DNA from: Flavobacteriaceae bacterium | Lineage (GTDB): Bacteria; Bacteroidota; Bacteroidia; Flavobacteriales; Flavobacteriaceae | DNA length: 43,447 nt | Reading direction: 5' to 3' | Assembly: GCA_027065775.1 (NCBI GenBank) | Contig: JAMONN010000104.1 | Location: 1 to 43,447 of the forward strand | In this document: piece after piece, positions 35,489-43,447 of the stretch | Numbering within the stretch: the first letter of the stretch is position 1 | Layout: the number at the start of each line of letters is the position of its first letter | Notes under the pieces: model-generated | What the model saw: the letters and a program-made list of their open reading frames with translations, nothing else | Told to the model about the DNA's origin: nothing | Database searches by the model: none | Translations under genes and position numbers: made by a program

Positions 35489-37804
35489 TTATTTGATTAT
35501 TGCTATTTTAGTAATAGAAGTTTCACTTTTATCGGGTAATGTTAGTAAAACAATATATATTCCTGAGGAGACTTTGCGACCAGAAAGGTTTGTTTTGTCC
35601 CAAATTACTTTTCCACCTTTTATTTCAGTACCTTCTTCAACATTAGTTTCATGTACTAAATAACCTGCACTATCTAATATTTTAACGTTAGTACCTCTTG
35701 GTAAATGTGTACCATGACGTCCATCTATAGTCACAAATTCATTACTGCTTGTTGATGGGTTTGGATATGCATAAGTTTCACCTAATGTATCCCCAAATGG
35801 TACTACATTATTATTAAAAGCAACAATACCTTTTGTTGTTGCAAAATACACTTTGCCTGTAGAATTATCGACTCTAATTTTTAATATTTCATTTGATGGT
35901 AAAGGTGAGTTGGTTGTGTTAAAATTAAATAATTCTTCTCTTCCGCTAGGATTTGTGCCTACAGCAGCGGAATTTGTACCAAACCACTTATTATCAGCTC
36001 CATCAATTGCTATAGTATTTACTTGTTCTATACCTAAAAGAGGTTGCGCTTGTTCTTCACCTGTTCCGCCTTCTAATTGAATTAAAATAGGATTTGCTTC
36101 GTATGTTTCTGCTTCAAAAATACCACCAACATTAGAAAATCTCACCAAACCTTTTTCTGTACCAATCCAAATTCTGTTATTTCGATCAGAAATAATTGCC
36201 TTTACTACATTACTTGGTAGATCACCTAGATCTGCTTGAGCAACTAAACTTTGACTGCGTTCTCCGTTTTCATTAAAAATAATAGCTCCAAAATCACGAG
36301 TTGCCAACCATTTATTACCTAAATTATCTATGCTTATTTCTCCTAAACCATTATTTGAACCTCTAATTATATCCTCAACATTAAAACTTGTCCAATTATT
36401 ATTAGTATCATATCGTTTTATTTTATTAGATGTCCATGCATTTGCAACCCATAAATCACCTTGATTATCAAAGACAGAACTTGAAACTAGTGTCGCTTCA
36501 GGAGCAAATATTGCGGCAGCACTCCAAACTTCTAAACCACTATTAAAAATGTCAAACTTATTAATAATTTCATCGTTAACAACTTCTATTAATCCATTCA
36601 TATTAGAACTAAGAAAAACTCGATTCTCATGATTTGGATCGATCGCTATATCTACAATATCTAAATACTCAACTTCCGTAAAAGGAGTATTAATCCAACT
36701 TTTACCATTAAAATGACTAAACCCTTTTCTTCTACTAATAAAATTATAAGAAGCATTATAGCCACCATAAACAACCCAAAGATTATCGTTACTAACCTCT
36801 ATAGAAAAGACATCATTACCTGATGGTCCTTCTGGATGAATTTCTTCATAATCGACTGATTGTAATGGTCTTGACAAGATTCCGTAATTAAATGTTGCCA
36901 AATAAATACTATTATCAAAGGTAAAAGAATTATGTAATTCAAAATCAAAATCTATTGTAGTGTTCGCAATTTCTATTTCGGTTAAATTTTCATCTAAAAC
37001 AAACGCTTTAGCAATAGTAGTAATAGTTAAAAAATTTGTTGGTGCTGTTAAATTTAAAATTGTATTTGTAACACTTTTTACTGTTTCTAATGAATTTGGT
37101 AAGGTTACTTTTATTAAATTATTATTTTTAGAAACGTAAAGGTTTTCATTAAATTTTTTAATGGCATTAAAATTACCTGTAAAAACACCTTGTGGTTGAG
37201 ACCAGTTATTAAAATCTATTAAAAATGGATCGTTTATATCTGCATAATAAATTCCATTTTCAGTAACGGCAAAAATAGTATCTTCAAATATTTCTGTTTG
37301 ATTTATATTTACATCACTAGAACCAATTCCGATTCTATAAGTATCGCCAAACTCTAAATTCTCTATATCGTATTGAACTATTGCAAAAGGTGTAGAAAAA
37401 TACAATTTATTACCATTTTTTGAAATGTGATTTATTTTTTTGGAACCTGTTATAGAGAGTCTTTTAATATCATCAGCGAATGTTATCGAACCATTTTCAT
37501 TAATAATTTCGACCAAACCTGTTTCGTAACCAATTACTATTCTATTAAAATCTGCATCAAAAAATAGGGCCGAAGTTGTTTCTCCTGAAAGACCATTTAC
37601 AGAGGATATTTTCTTATTTGTTTGTGTATTTAAATCATACACAAAAACTGCATTATCAACAATTGCATATATTTTATCACCCGATTTTACAAAATCTTTT
37701 ACATTATTATAAGAGAAAAAATCTTCCCAATTATCACTAAAATCTTGTTGTGAATAATTTAAAATTGGGATTAAAAATATTAAAAGGAAAATTATTTTTT
37801 TCAT
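35489..37804 (-). CDS. porZ: PorZ-like type IX secretion protein (two-propeller + sorting domain)
   Basis: The Met at 37804 is the better start because MKKIIFLLIFLIPILNYSQQ is a clean signal peptide; the extra ten upstream residues are not signal-like. The roughly 770-residue product has two seven-bladed propeller domains of the two-component-regulator type (FVYDLNTQTNKKISSVNGLSGE, IRGSNNGLGEISIDNLGNKW, SNVVKAIISDRNNRIWIGTEKGLVRF) and a C-terminal sorting domain ending SSGIYIVLLTLPDKSETSITKIAIIK. PorZ is part of the T9SS attachment complex at the cell surface. It is followed directly by recO, as in other Flavobacteriia. The call is by architecture and context. Confidence 0.87.
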   Translation of the reverse strand: MKKIIFLLIFLIPILNYSQQDFSDNWEDFFSYNNVKDFVKSGDKIYAIVDNAVFVYDLNTQTNKKISSVNGLSGETTSALFFDADFNRIVIGYETGLVEIINENGSITFADDIKRLSITGSKKINHISKNGNKLYFSTPFAIVQYDIENLEFGDTYRIGIGSSDVNINQTEIFEDTIFAVTENGIYYADINDPFLIDFNNWSQPQGVFTGNFNAIKKFNENLYVSKNNNLIKVTLPNSLETVKSVTNTILNLTAPTNFLTITTIAKAFVLDENLTEIEIANTTIDFDFELHNSFTFDNSIYLATFNYGILSRPLQSVDYEEIHPEGPSGNDVFSIEVSNDNLWVVYGGYNASYNFISRRKGFSHFNGKSWINTPFTEVEYLDIVDIAIDPNHENRVFLSSNMNGLIEVVNDEIINKFDIFNSGLEVWSAAAIFAPEATLVSSSVFDNQGDLWVANAWTSNKIKRYDTNNNWTSFNVEDIIRGSNNGLGEISIDNLGNKWLATRDFGAIIFNENGERSQSLVAQADLGDLPSNVVKAIISDRNNRIWIGTEKGLVRFSNVGGIFEAETYEANPILIQLEGGTGEEQAQPLLGIEQVNTIAIDGADNKWFGTNSAAVGTNPSGREELFNFNTTNSPLPSNEILKIRVDNSTGKVYFATTKGIVAFNNNVVPFGDTLGETYAYPNPSTSSNEFVTIDGRHGTHLPRGTNVKILDSAGYLVHETNVEEGTEIKGGKVIWDKTNLSGRKVSSGIYIVLLTLPDKSETSITKIAIIK

Positions 37805-37851
37805 GTAAATTATATTCTGTCTAACTAAACGCAATATTAGTATTTTTATTT

Positions 37852-38934
37852 TTATATTTTTTCTAAATATCGTTCTACATATTCCATAATTACTAAATCC
37901 GGTTTTTCTTTTAAAATTAGAGCTTTATCGAATTTATGTGACCAAATAAATGTACTTTCTCCAAAAGTATGATTAATAAATGGTTTTAATGCTCCTGAAA
38001 AAGAATCTCTAAATAGTAAAACTTTGTACTTTTTTGTTTTATTCTTGTGTCTTGATTCGTAAATCGAAACTTGCGAATAATATTTTGGAATATCTAAATC
38101 AATAACATTAGTAGTGAAATTTGGTGTTAAAGTAATTCTCGTTTCTTTACTTTTATAATTCAACATTTTTGAAACGCCACCAATACTTTTAATCGAATCT
38201 ATTTTATAATCTGACAACTTAATATTGTTAATATCAAAATCTTTTTGAATAGTTTTAAAAAGGGTTTGTGCAGCATAAAATGCTCCTAAATCATTCCAAT
38301 GCGAGTCATATTTTCGATATAATCTATTTAGTTTTTTCTTGTTTTTAAATTGCTTTCCTAAATCAATAATTTCAAAATTTATTTCGGACTTTAGATACTC
38401 TAAAAGTTGTTGTTTTCTGGTTTTGATTTCAGGAAATTGAAAAGGTACATTTTCTTTATAAATTACATGTTTATTAGGCGCAACAGCGATATAAAATTTA
38501 ATATTTTGTTGGTTCAACCATTTTTGCCTTGCTATAATATTCGTTTTTATTTGATTTAGTTCTGTTTGTGTAAATAATGCAAACCCTAAACTTTCATTAA
38601 TTACATTACTAAAACTATTTCCTAAAAATAAGAAATCATTTTTACCTTTCACTACTTTGTTTGGTAACGGATTTTCATTTAAAATATCATTTTTAAAAAC
38701 TAAATATTTATTAGAAAGTGTATTTCGCAATCCGAAATTATCTTTATAATAAGATTTAAATTTTCTCAAAAAGTGTAGTGGTTTTTTAATGTTTAATTTT
38801 GGAAAATCCTTTTTTGTTCTATTTTCATTATCAATAATTATATCTTCAAACTTTGTAATTTGAACTATAGTCGGAATAAGCAGCATTAATAAAAATGAAA
38901 TAATTATAATTAGATGTAATTTATTATTTTTCAT
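37852..38934 (-). CDS. AlgJ/AlgX-like SGNH-type O-acetyltransferase
   Basis: The 360-residue protein has an N-terminal membrane anchor or signal segment (IIIISFLLMLLIPTIVQI), then the alginate-acetylation SGNH-like domain: KSYYKDNFGLRN, IKFYIAVAPNKHVIY, RKYDSHWNDLGAFYAAQTLF (Asp-x-His) and FRDSFSGAL, with the catalytic Ser. This group transfers acetyl groups onto extracellular or envelope polysaccharides. The gene overlaps the upstream MBOAT gene by one base (TAATG), so the two work as a pair. No polysaccharide synthesis genes are in the window. Confidence 0.83.
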   Translation of the reverse strand: MKNNKLHLIIIISFLLMLLIPTIVQITKFEDIIIDNENRTKKDFPKLNIKKPLHFLRKFKSYYKDNFGLRNTLSNKYLVFKNDILNENPLPNKVVKGKNDFLFLGNSFSNVINESLGFALFTQTELNQIKTNIIARQKWLNQQNIKFYIAVAPNKHVIYKENVPFQFPEIKTRKQQLLEYLKSEINFEIIDLGKQFKNKKKLNRLYRKYDSHWNDLGAFYAAQTLFKTIQKDFDINNIKLSDYKIDSIKSIGGVSKMLNYKSKETRITLTPNFTTNVIDLDIPKYYSQVSIYESRHKNKTKKYKVLLFRDSFSGALKPFINHTFGESTFIWSHKFDKALILKEKPDLVIMEYVERYLEKI

Positions 38935-40328
38935 TAAAATCTAAAATAGATAAACGGATTATAAGAATCTACTGCAATATACATTATCGAAACTATAAAA
39001 ATTACAATTAACAAAATAGGTTTTAAATAATTAAAATAAGATTTTGATGCTATTTTTTGATAAATAGGTAACGAAAACAAAATAGCCAAACCAAAAGCGA
39101 AAATCACCTCTTTAGTTATATAATAATTTATAAAACTCACCTCTTTAATAATAGTAAAATTAAACATCTTTACTATATAATTAATAGCGTCTGGCAAAGT
39201 ATTCGCTTTAAAAAACACCCAAGTTATTAAAACAATTAATAATGTATATATATGCGAAATTGGTTTCCCTAATTTTAATAAAATTTTATCAAAACCTAAA
39301 CGCTCAATTATTAAGAACAAACCGTGTAACAAACCCCAAATAACAAAATTCCAACTTGCTCCATGCCACAAACCTGTGATAAAAAATACGATGATTAAAT
39401 TAATATAAGTTCGTTTATTTCCTTTGCGATTTCCTCCTAAAGAAATGTATAAATAATCTCGAAACCAAGTGGATAAAGAAATATGCCAACGTCGCCAAAA
39501 TTCACGAATTGATTTTGAGATGTACGGATAATTAAAGTTTTCTAAAAATTCAAAACCAAACATTTTACCAAGACCGATTGCCATATCTGAATACCCTGAA
39601 AAATCATAATAAATCTGAAATGCATATGCTATAATGCCAAGCCAAGCAACTGGTGAAGAAATAAATTGTGTTGGTGTATCAAAAACAGCATCGGCAACTA
39701 AAGCAAGATTGTTCGCAATAATCATTTTTTTTGCTAAACCAATAATAAATCTTTCAACGCCTTCACTAAACTGTTTAACGTTAGGTTTACGATCAACTAA
39801 TTGTTTTTGTATGTCTTTATAACGTACAATTGGTCCTGCAATTAATTGTGGAAATAAGGTTACATACGTTGCGAAATTTATAAAATTTCGGTTTGCTTTC
39901 ACATTTCCACGATAAACATCAATTGTATATGACATGGTTTGAAATGTGTAAAAACTAATACCTAAAGGTAAAATAATCGTTGGTAAATTAATTAAACTAT
40001 CGGTTTCTAATCCTAAATTCTGTAATAAATTATGATAGTTTTCGAAAACAAAAACTGCATACTTAAAATACAATAAAAATGATAAATTAACAACTATAGA
40101 TATTGCAAGACCTAGTTTTTTATAACCTTTTTCAATAATTATTCCTGCTGAAAAATCAACAATGGTAGATGCTAAAATTATTAGTACTAATTCTTTTTCG
40201 CCAAAAGTGTAAAAAGTTAAACTTACTAGTAATAAAAATAGATTTTTTAATTTTTTGGGTATTAAATAGTAACCCATTAAAACTAAAGGTAGAAATACAA
40301 ATAAAAAAATGGCACTACTAAAAAGCAT
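38934..40328 (-). CDS. MBOAT-family O-acyltransferase (AlgI-like)
   Basis: The 464-residue protein has about eleven membrane segments and the MBOAT signatures: IAGPIVRYKDIQKQL, YYDFSGYSDMAIGLGKMFGFEFLENFNYPY, SIREFWRRWHISLSTWFRDYLYI and FFITGLWHGASWNFVIWG, with the catalytic His of GLWHG. It passes an acyl group across the inner membrane to the AlgJ/AlgX-like partner encoded by the overlapping gene. A -7 box (TATTTTTG) lies 26 bp upstream. The pair probably acetylates a cell-surface polysaccharide. Confidence 0.9.
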   Translation of the reverse strand: MLFSSAIFLFVFLPLVLMGYYLIPKKLKNLFLLLVSLTFYTFGEKELVLIILASTIVDFSAGIIIEKGYKKLGLAISIVVNLSFLLYFKYAVFVFENYHNLLQNLGLETDSLINLPTIILPLGISFYTFQTMSYTIDVYRGNVKANRNFINFATYVTLFPQLIAGPIVRYKDIQKQLVDRKPNVKQFSEGVERFIIGLAKKMIIANNLALVADAVFDTPTQFISSPVAWLGIIAYAFQIYYDFSGYSDMAIGLGKMFGFEFLENFNYPYISKSIREFWRRWHISLSTWFRDYLYISLGGNRKGNKRTYINLIIVFFITGLWHGASWNFVIWGLLHGLFLIIERLGFDKILLKLGKPISHIYTLLIVLITWVFFKANTLPDAINYIVKMFNFTIIKEVSFINYYITKEVIFAFGLAILFSLPIYQKIASKSYFNYLKPILLIVIFIVSIMYIAVDSYNPFIYFRF

Positions 40329-40353
40329 ATTCGTACTAAATAAAGTATTTTAG

Positions 40354-40361
40354 CAAAAATA
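40354..40361 (-). promoter_or_regulatory. -7 promoter box of the MBOAT/AlgJ-like operon
   Basis: The minus strand reads TATTTTTG, a TAnnTTTG match. It overlaps an 8-bp inverted repeat, AGTATTTT-N4-AAAATACT (40344-40363), which could serve as an operator for the divergent pair. Confidence 0.5.
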
Positions 40362-40371
40362 CTATTATTAG

Positions 40372-40842
40372 ATGAATACCGAAATAGAACGTAAGTTTTT
40401 AGTGTTAAATAATGATTTTATGAAAAAAAGTTTTCATAAATATGAAATTATTCAAGGTTTTTTAAGTTCTCATAAAAAAAGAACTGTTAGAATACGAATT
40501 ACAAATAATACAGCATTTTTAACGATTAAAGGAAAGTCTAACAAAAAAGGTACTACACGTTTTGAATGGGAAAAAGAAATTGCTATAACAGAAGCAAGAC
40601 AATTACTTAATTTATGTGAAAAAGGAGTAATTAAAAAAACGCGTTATTTAGTAAAATCGGATAAACATACTTTTGAAATTGACGTTTTTAAAGCAAAAAA
40701 CAAAGGATTAATTGTTGCTGAAATTGAATTAAATAAAGAAACTGAAGATTTCACAAAACCTACGTGGTTAGGTAAAGAAGTAACAGGTGAGCTAAAATAT
40801 TACAATTCTGTTTTAAGTAAAGTGCCTTTTTGTGAATGGTGA
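40372..40842 (+). CDS. CYTH-domain protein (triphosphate tunnel metalloenzyme family)
   Basis: The 156-residue protein has the CYTH hallmark EIERKFLV at residues 4-11, then the alternating charged strands VRIRITNNTAFLTIKGKS and FEWEKEI, KKTRYLV, FEIDVF and LIVAEIELN. CYTH proteins line a tunnel with charged residues and hydrolyse or use triphosphate-containing substrates; the bacterial single-domain members are often tripolyphosphatases. It is intact and cytosolic, with its own start close to the divergent MBOAT gene. Confidence 0.88.
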   Translation: MNTEIERKFLVLNNDFMKKSFHKYEIIQGFLSSHKKRTVRIRITNNTAFLTIKGKSNKKGTTRFEWEKEIAITEARQLLNLCEKGVIKKTRYLVKSDKHTFEIDVFKAKNKGLIVAEIELNKETEDFTKPTWLGKEVTGELKYYNSVLSKVPFCEW

Positions 40843-40879
40843 TAAAGATACTAATTTAGATAAAATTAATTTTATCTAT

Positions 40880-41806
40880 TTAAAATCGATAAACCAATTC
40901 TAAACTATAATCTTTAAGTACGGTTTTTACTTTTTCATAATCTTTAGTAAACCCCAAAATATAACCGCCACCGCCAGAACCACAAAGTTTTAAGTAATAA
41001 TCGTTAGTATCAATACCATGTTGCCAAAGTTTATGAAAAGGTTTTGGTATCATTGGTTTAAAGTTAGAAAAAACTAATTTTGATAATTGTTTTACGTTGC
41101 CGAATAATGATTTTACGTTACCATGTAAGAAATCATCAATACAATTATCGGTTATTTTAGCAAAATCTTCGCTAATCATTTTTCTAAAACCTTCGTTTTT
41201 CATTTTATTCATAAAAATGTTGACCATAGGTTCGGTTTCACCAACTTGTTCTGAATCTAACAAGAAAACTGCTCCTTTTCCTTCTTTTTGCATTGGTATG
41301 CCAGTTGCTTCTAAATTGTCTTTAGAATTTATTAAAATCGGAAGACTCAAATAAGAATTTAATGGATCTAAACCAGAACTTTTACCATGAAAAAACGATT
41401 CCATTTCAGAAAAAATAGTTTTTAGTTTTAGTAATTTATCTTTAGTTAGATTTTCTAAAACCGTGATTTTATTATCTGCATACTTATCATAAATTGCAGC
41501 AACTAATGCGCCTGAACTACCAACGCCGTAACCTTGCGGAATACTAGAGTCAAAGTACATTCCGTTGTCGATTTCAGTTTTAAATTCCGTTAAACGGAAA
41601 GTCACTAACTTAGAATTAATTTTAGATAAATAGGCATAAAATTCTTGTAATTTAAGATTAGAATTTTTTGATTTTTCTGTAATATTATCAGATAATTTTA
41701 ATGCACCTTTATAAGAGTTATATGGTATTGCTAAACCTTTAGAATCTTTAATAATTCCGTATTCTCCAAAAAGAAGGATTTTAGCATAAAATAATGGTCC
41801 TTTCAT
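40880..41806 (-). CDS. Mevalonate kinase (GHMP kinase)
   Basis: The 308-residue protein has LLFGEYGIIKDSKGLAIP near the start, the GHMP ATP loop PQGYGVGSSGALVAAIYDKY and the C-terminal CGSGGGGYILGFTK, which places it with mevalonate kinases. It would phosphorylate mevalonate in the isoprenoid pathway. It follows diphosphomevalonate decarboxylase on the same strand after 57 bp, which supports the mevalonate assignment. GHMP kinases of close families are easily confused, so the exact substrate is less certain than the fold. Confidence 0.83.
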   Translation of the reverse strand: MKGPLFYAKILLFGEYGIIKDSKGLAIPYNSYKGALKLSDNITEKSKNSNLKLQEFYAYLSKINSKLVTFRLTEFKTEIDNGMYFDSSIPQGYGVGSSGALVAAIYDKYADNKITVLENLTKDKLLKLKTIFSEMESFFHGKSSGLDPLNSYLSLPILINSKDNLEATGIPMQKEGKGAVFLLDSEQVGETEPMVNIFMNKMKNEGFRKMISEDFAKITDNCIDDFLHGNVKSLFGNVKQLSKLVFSNFKPMIPKPFHKLWQHGIDTNDYYLKLCGSGGGGYILGFTKDYEKVKTVLKDYSLELVYRF

Positions 41807-41815
41807 AGTTTAAAA

Positions 41816-41850
41816 GTTCACGCAGATCTCACAGAATGCGCAGATTTTTT
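41816..41850. repeat. Dispersed 'cacgcagat..cacag' repeat
   Basis: The short segment between the two mevalonate genes reads ttcacgcagatctcacagaa and on to tgcgcagattttt, sharing words with the repeats at 10051 and 25484. Confidence 0.5.
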
Positions 41851-41863
41851 AATTTTACTGATT

Positions 41864-42988
41864 TTATAGAATACTTCTAATTGCATTTGCTCCAAAACCA
41901 ATTCTATCACAAATATACGCTTTATTTTGGCAATATTGAATTAGTTCATTAGTTATGAAATCGTTAATTGTTTTTCTATCTTTTTCAGGAAATAAAATAT
42001 GCACATTTGCACCTGCATCTAAAGTAAAACAAATTGGTAATTTAGTTTCTTTTCTAAAACGCCAAATTTCATTAATTATTTTTAATGTGTTTGGTTTCAT
42101 TAAAATAAAATACGGGTTACTTGTCATCATCATAGCATGTAAAATTAACGCTTCGCTTTCAACTATATTTATAAATTGCTCTAAATTACCATTTTGTAGT
42201 ATTTTAGAAATTTTATTTATATTTTCATTTGCTTGTACAAAACGTTGTTCTGCAAACGGATGATTATTCATTAAATTATGACCAACTGTACTAGAAACTT
42301 GTTTTTCACCTTTGTCGACTAATAAAATAGTATCATGATAATTCTTAAAATTCTCGTGTAATTTAAACGGAAATTTCACACCAAATAAATCAGAACTACC
42401 ATTAATTTTATCATGGCTACCCCAAACAACTACTTCGCCTTCTAAAGATCTACTTGCCGAACCTGAACCTAAGCGTGCTAAAAAAGATGCTTTTTTAACG
42501 AATAATTCGTCATTTAATTTAATGTTAAGTATCTGTGATAATTCTTTTTCTAATTGCATAATACAATGTGCAATAGCAGCAAAACCACTTGCGGAAGATG
42601 CGATACCACTACTATGCGGAAAAGAATTACGCGAGTTTATTTCAATTTTATATTGTTTTAAATACGGACAAAATTTTTCAATTCGTTCTAAAAAAGTGAT
42701 GATTTTTGGTTTAAAATCTTCCTTTTTTTTACCTTCAAAAAAAACCTCAACATTTTTGTAAAAATGTTTTGGCAAAACATCTTCTTCTGAGTTTTTAGTA
42801 AACTTTAAAGTGGTCAACGTAAAACAAGCATTTAAAGTAAAACTTATAGAAGTGTTTTTTGGTATTTGTACTTTTTCTTTACCCCAATATTTAACCAAAG
42901 CAATATTACTTGGTGCTTTAGAAGTAAAACTTACTGTTTTTAGATTTGAAGTATCTAAATTTTCTGAAATAAATTCATTTGTATTCAA
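41864..42988 (-). CDS. mvaD: Diphosphomevalonate decarboxylase
   Basis: The 374-residue protein has the family's N-terminal APSNIALVKYWGKEKVQIPKN (about 25-45), the ATP loop SSGIASSASGFAAIAHCI, GSGSASRSLEGEVVVWG and the catalytic LDAGANVHILFPEKD. It converts mevalonate diphosphate to isopentenyl diphosphate using ATP. It is about 40 residues longer than the usual bacterial enzyme, a feature of the Bacteroidota branch. A -7 box (TATCTTTG at 43003-43010) lies 15 bp upstream. Co-transcribed with the mevalonate kinase gene. Confidence 0.92.
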   Translation of the reverse strand: MNTNEFISENLDTSNLKTVSFTSKAPSNIALVKYWGKEKVQIPKNTSISFTLNACFTLTTLKFTKNSEEDVLPKHFYKNVEVFFEGKKKEDFKPKIITFLERIEKFCPYLKQYKIEINSRNSFPHSSGIASSASGFAAIAHCIMQLEKELSQILNIKLNDELFVKKASFLARLGSGSASRSLEGEVVVWGSHDKINGSSDLFGVKFPFKLHENFKNYHDTILLVDKGEKQVSSTVGHNLMNNHPFAEQRFVQANENINKISKILQNGNLEQFINIVESEALILHAMMMTSNPYFILMKPNTLKIINEIWRFRKETKLPICFTLDAGANVHILFPEKDRKTINDFITNELIQYCQNKAYICDRIGFGANAIRSIL

Positions 42989-43002
42989 CGTAGTTCTTTT
43001 TG

Positions 43003-43010
43003 CAAAGATA
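43003..43010 (-). promoter_or_regulatory. -7 promoter box of mvaD
   Basis: The minus strand reads TATCTTTG, an exact TAnnTTTG match, 15 bp upstream of the mvaD start. Confidence 0.55.
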
Positions 43011-43057
43011 TAACTACTTTTGCTACCTGAAAAGTTTTTAAAACGTACTAAAACAAA

Positions 43058-43294
43058 ATGAGTAGAAAAATTAGATTACTTTGGGATTTTAGAGGTCCAG
43101 ATTCCTTAGAAACAGCAAAACATCATGTAATTCATCTAAAAGAGTTTGCTGAAATTGAAAAATTACCCTTTATTGAAATTTCAATAATAGAGCAAAATAT
43201 ATATTTAAACAGTGCCTTTATTATTATTTTTGAAACGGAATTATCAGTTTACAAAAATGCTTTAAAGCCAGATCGAGGTACTATTGTAGTTTAA
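43058..43294 (+). CDS. Small conserved hypothetical protein
   Basis: The 78-residue product (MSRKIRLLWDFRGPDSLETA...) has no signal peptide, membrane segment or catalytic motif that I can see. The predicted strands and helices (HHVIHLKEFAEIEKLPFIEISI, FIIIFETELSVYKNALKPD) suggest a small alpha/beta fold. It is divergent from mvaD and followed by a terminator hairpin, so it has its own transcript. Codon use and the lack of an overlapping gene support it as real. Confidence 0.7.
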   Translation: MSRKIRLLWDFRGPDSLETAKHHVIHLKEFAEIEKLPFIEISIIEQNIYLNSAFIIIFETELSVYKNALKPDRGTIVV

Positions 43295-43300
43295 AATCTT

Positions 43301-43338
43301 CTAAAAAAAAACTCAAAGAAAATTTTCTTTAAGGTTTT
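43301..43338 (+). terminator. Hairpin terminator after the small hypothetical gene
   Basis: A-tract and CAAAGAAAA pair with TTTTCTTTAAGGTTTTTT over about 17 positions with small mismatches, giving a stem followed by a T-run. It also lies before the partial minus-strand gene, so it may be bidirectional. Confidence 0.65.
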
Positions 43339-43362
43339 TTGATAGTCATTAAATAATTTTTT

Positions 43363-43447
43363 TTATTTGAATAAACCTTTAAATCTATCCCAATTTGTAT
43401 AAATTAAAATAGCATTTAAGACAAAAATTACACCTGCCAAACCAATA
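43363..43447 (-). CDS. C-terminus of a membrane protein (cut by window)
   Basis: The last 28 codons of a minus-strand gene read IGLAGVIFVLNAILIYTNWD and then RFKGLFK before TAA (43363-43365). The hydrophobic stretch is a membrane segment followed by a short basic tail. Most of the gene is outside the window, so its family cannot be told. Confidence 0.6.
   Translation of the reverse strand, partial: IGLAGVIFVLNAILIYTNWDRFKGLFK

Noticed and set aside
35475-35663. Plus-strand ORF of 62 codons opposite porZ
   Set aside because: It is a shadow of the PorZ sorting domain in the antisense frame.

Overview
The window is AT-rich chromosomal DNA of a Bacteroidota member, most likely a marine-type Flavobacteriaceae. 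Evidence: TAnnTTTG-type -7 promoter boxes, a PorZ-like type IX secretion component followed directly by recO, a T9SS C-terminal sorting-domain remnant, a haem-type TonB-dependent receptor, mevalonate-pathway genes, many lipoproteins with short lipoboxes, and few Shine-Dalgarno sequences. No rRNA, tRNA or CRISPR array was seen. Both ends cut a gene (a TolB-like propeller lipoprotein on the left, a membrane protein C-terminus on the right).

Layout. 1-931: partial propeller lipoprotein (-). 1271-5813: tight four-gene operon (+) of a DUF2490-like outer-membrane protein, a DUF1611/DgcN-like P-loop protein, an ABC exporter whose nucleotide-binding domain has lost its catalytic motifs, and a secreted isoaspartyl peptidase with a 15-bp tandem repeat just before its catalytic Thr. 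5963-8138: NAD-linked group (-) of kptA, a short PRPP synthetase and an NrtR-type Nudix regulator, with matching palindromes at the nrtR and prs promoters. 8185-11094: cupin, PNPOx-like lipoprotein and a fused DppD-DppF-type ATPase whose linker is built from repeat DNA. 11096-12231: flavodoxin-like protein and a RelE/ParE-type toxin-antitoxin pair. 12346-14223: uup (ABC-F). 14415-16691: S41 protease. 17112-19953: three overlapping or abutting exported serine hydrolases, the middle one frameshifted. 20171-20935: exported protein with caspase-like (clan CD) features. Then rsmI and an M1 aminopeptidase lipoprotein.

23695-30245 (-) is the most interesting region. It is a retron operon: a WGR/HEAT-like protein, a winged-helix-SWIM zinc-finger protein, a folded msr-msd non-coding RNA (about 25209-25439) with a 13-bp a1/a2 stem and a perfect 21-bp msd hairpin, and a retron reverse transcriptase with NAxxH, YVDD and VTG motifs and a long charged N-terminal extension. 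This looks like a complete anti-phage retron of the winged-helix-SWIM kind.

30340-43447: an ArsC/Spx-like protein; glutaryl-CoA dehydrogenase; an orphan T9SS sorting-domain remnant; a haem-type TonB receptor, recO and porZ; an AlgJ/AlgX-like plus MBOAT O-acetylation pair; a CYTH protein; mevalonate kinase and diphosphomevalonate decarboxylase; a small conserved protein; and a membrane-protein C-terminus. Short 'CTTTGTG / CACGGATT' repeats are scattered through several intergenic regions and have entered the linker of the ABC ATPase gene.
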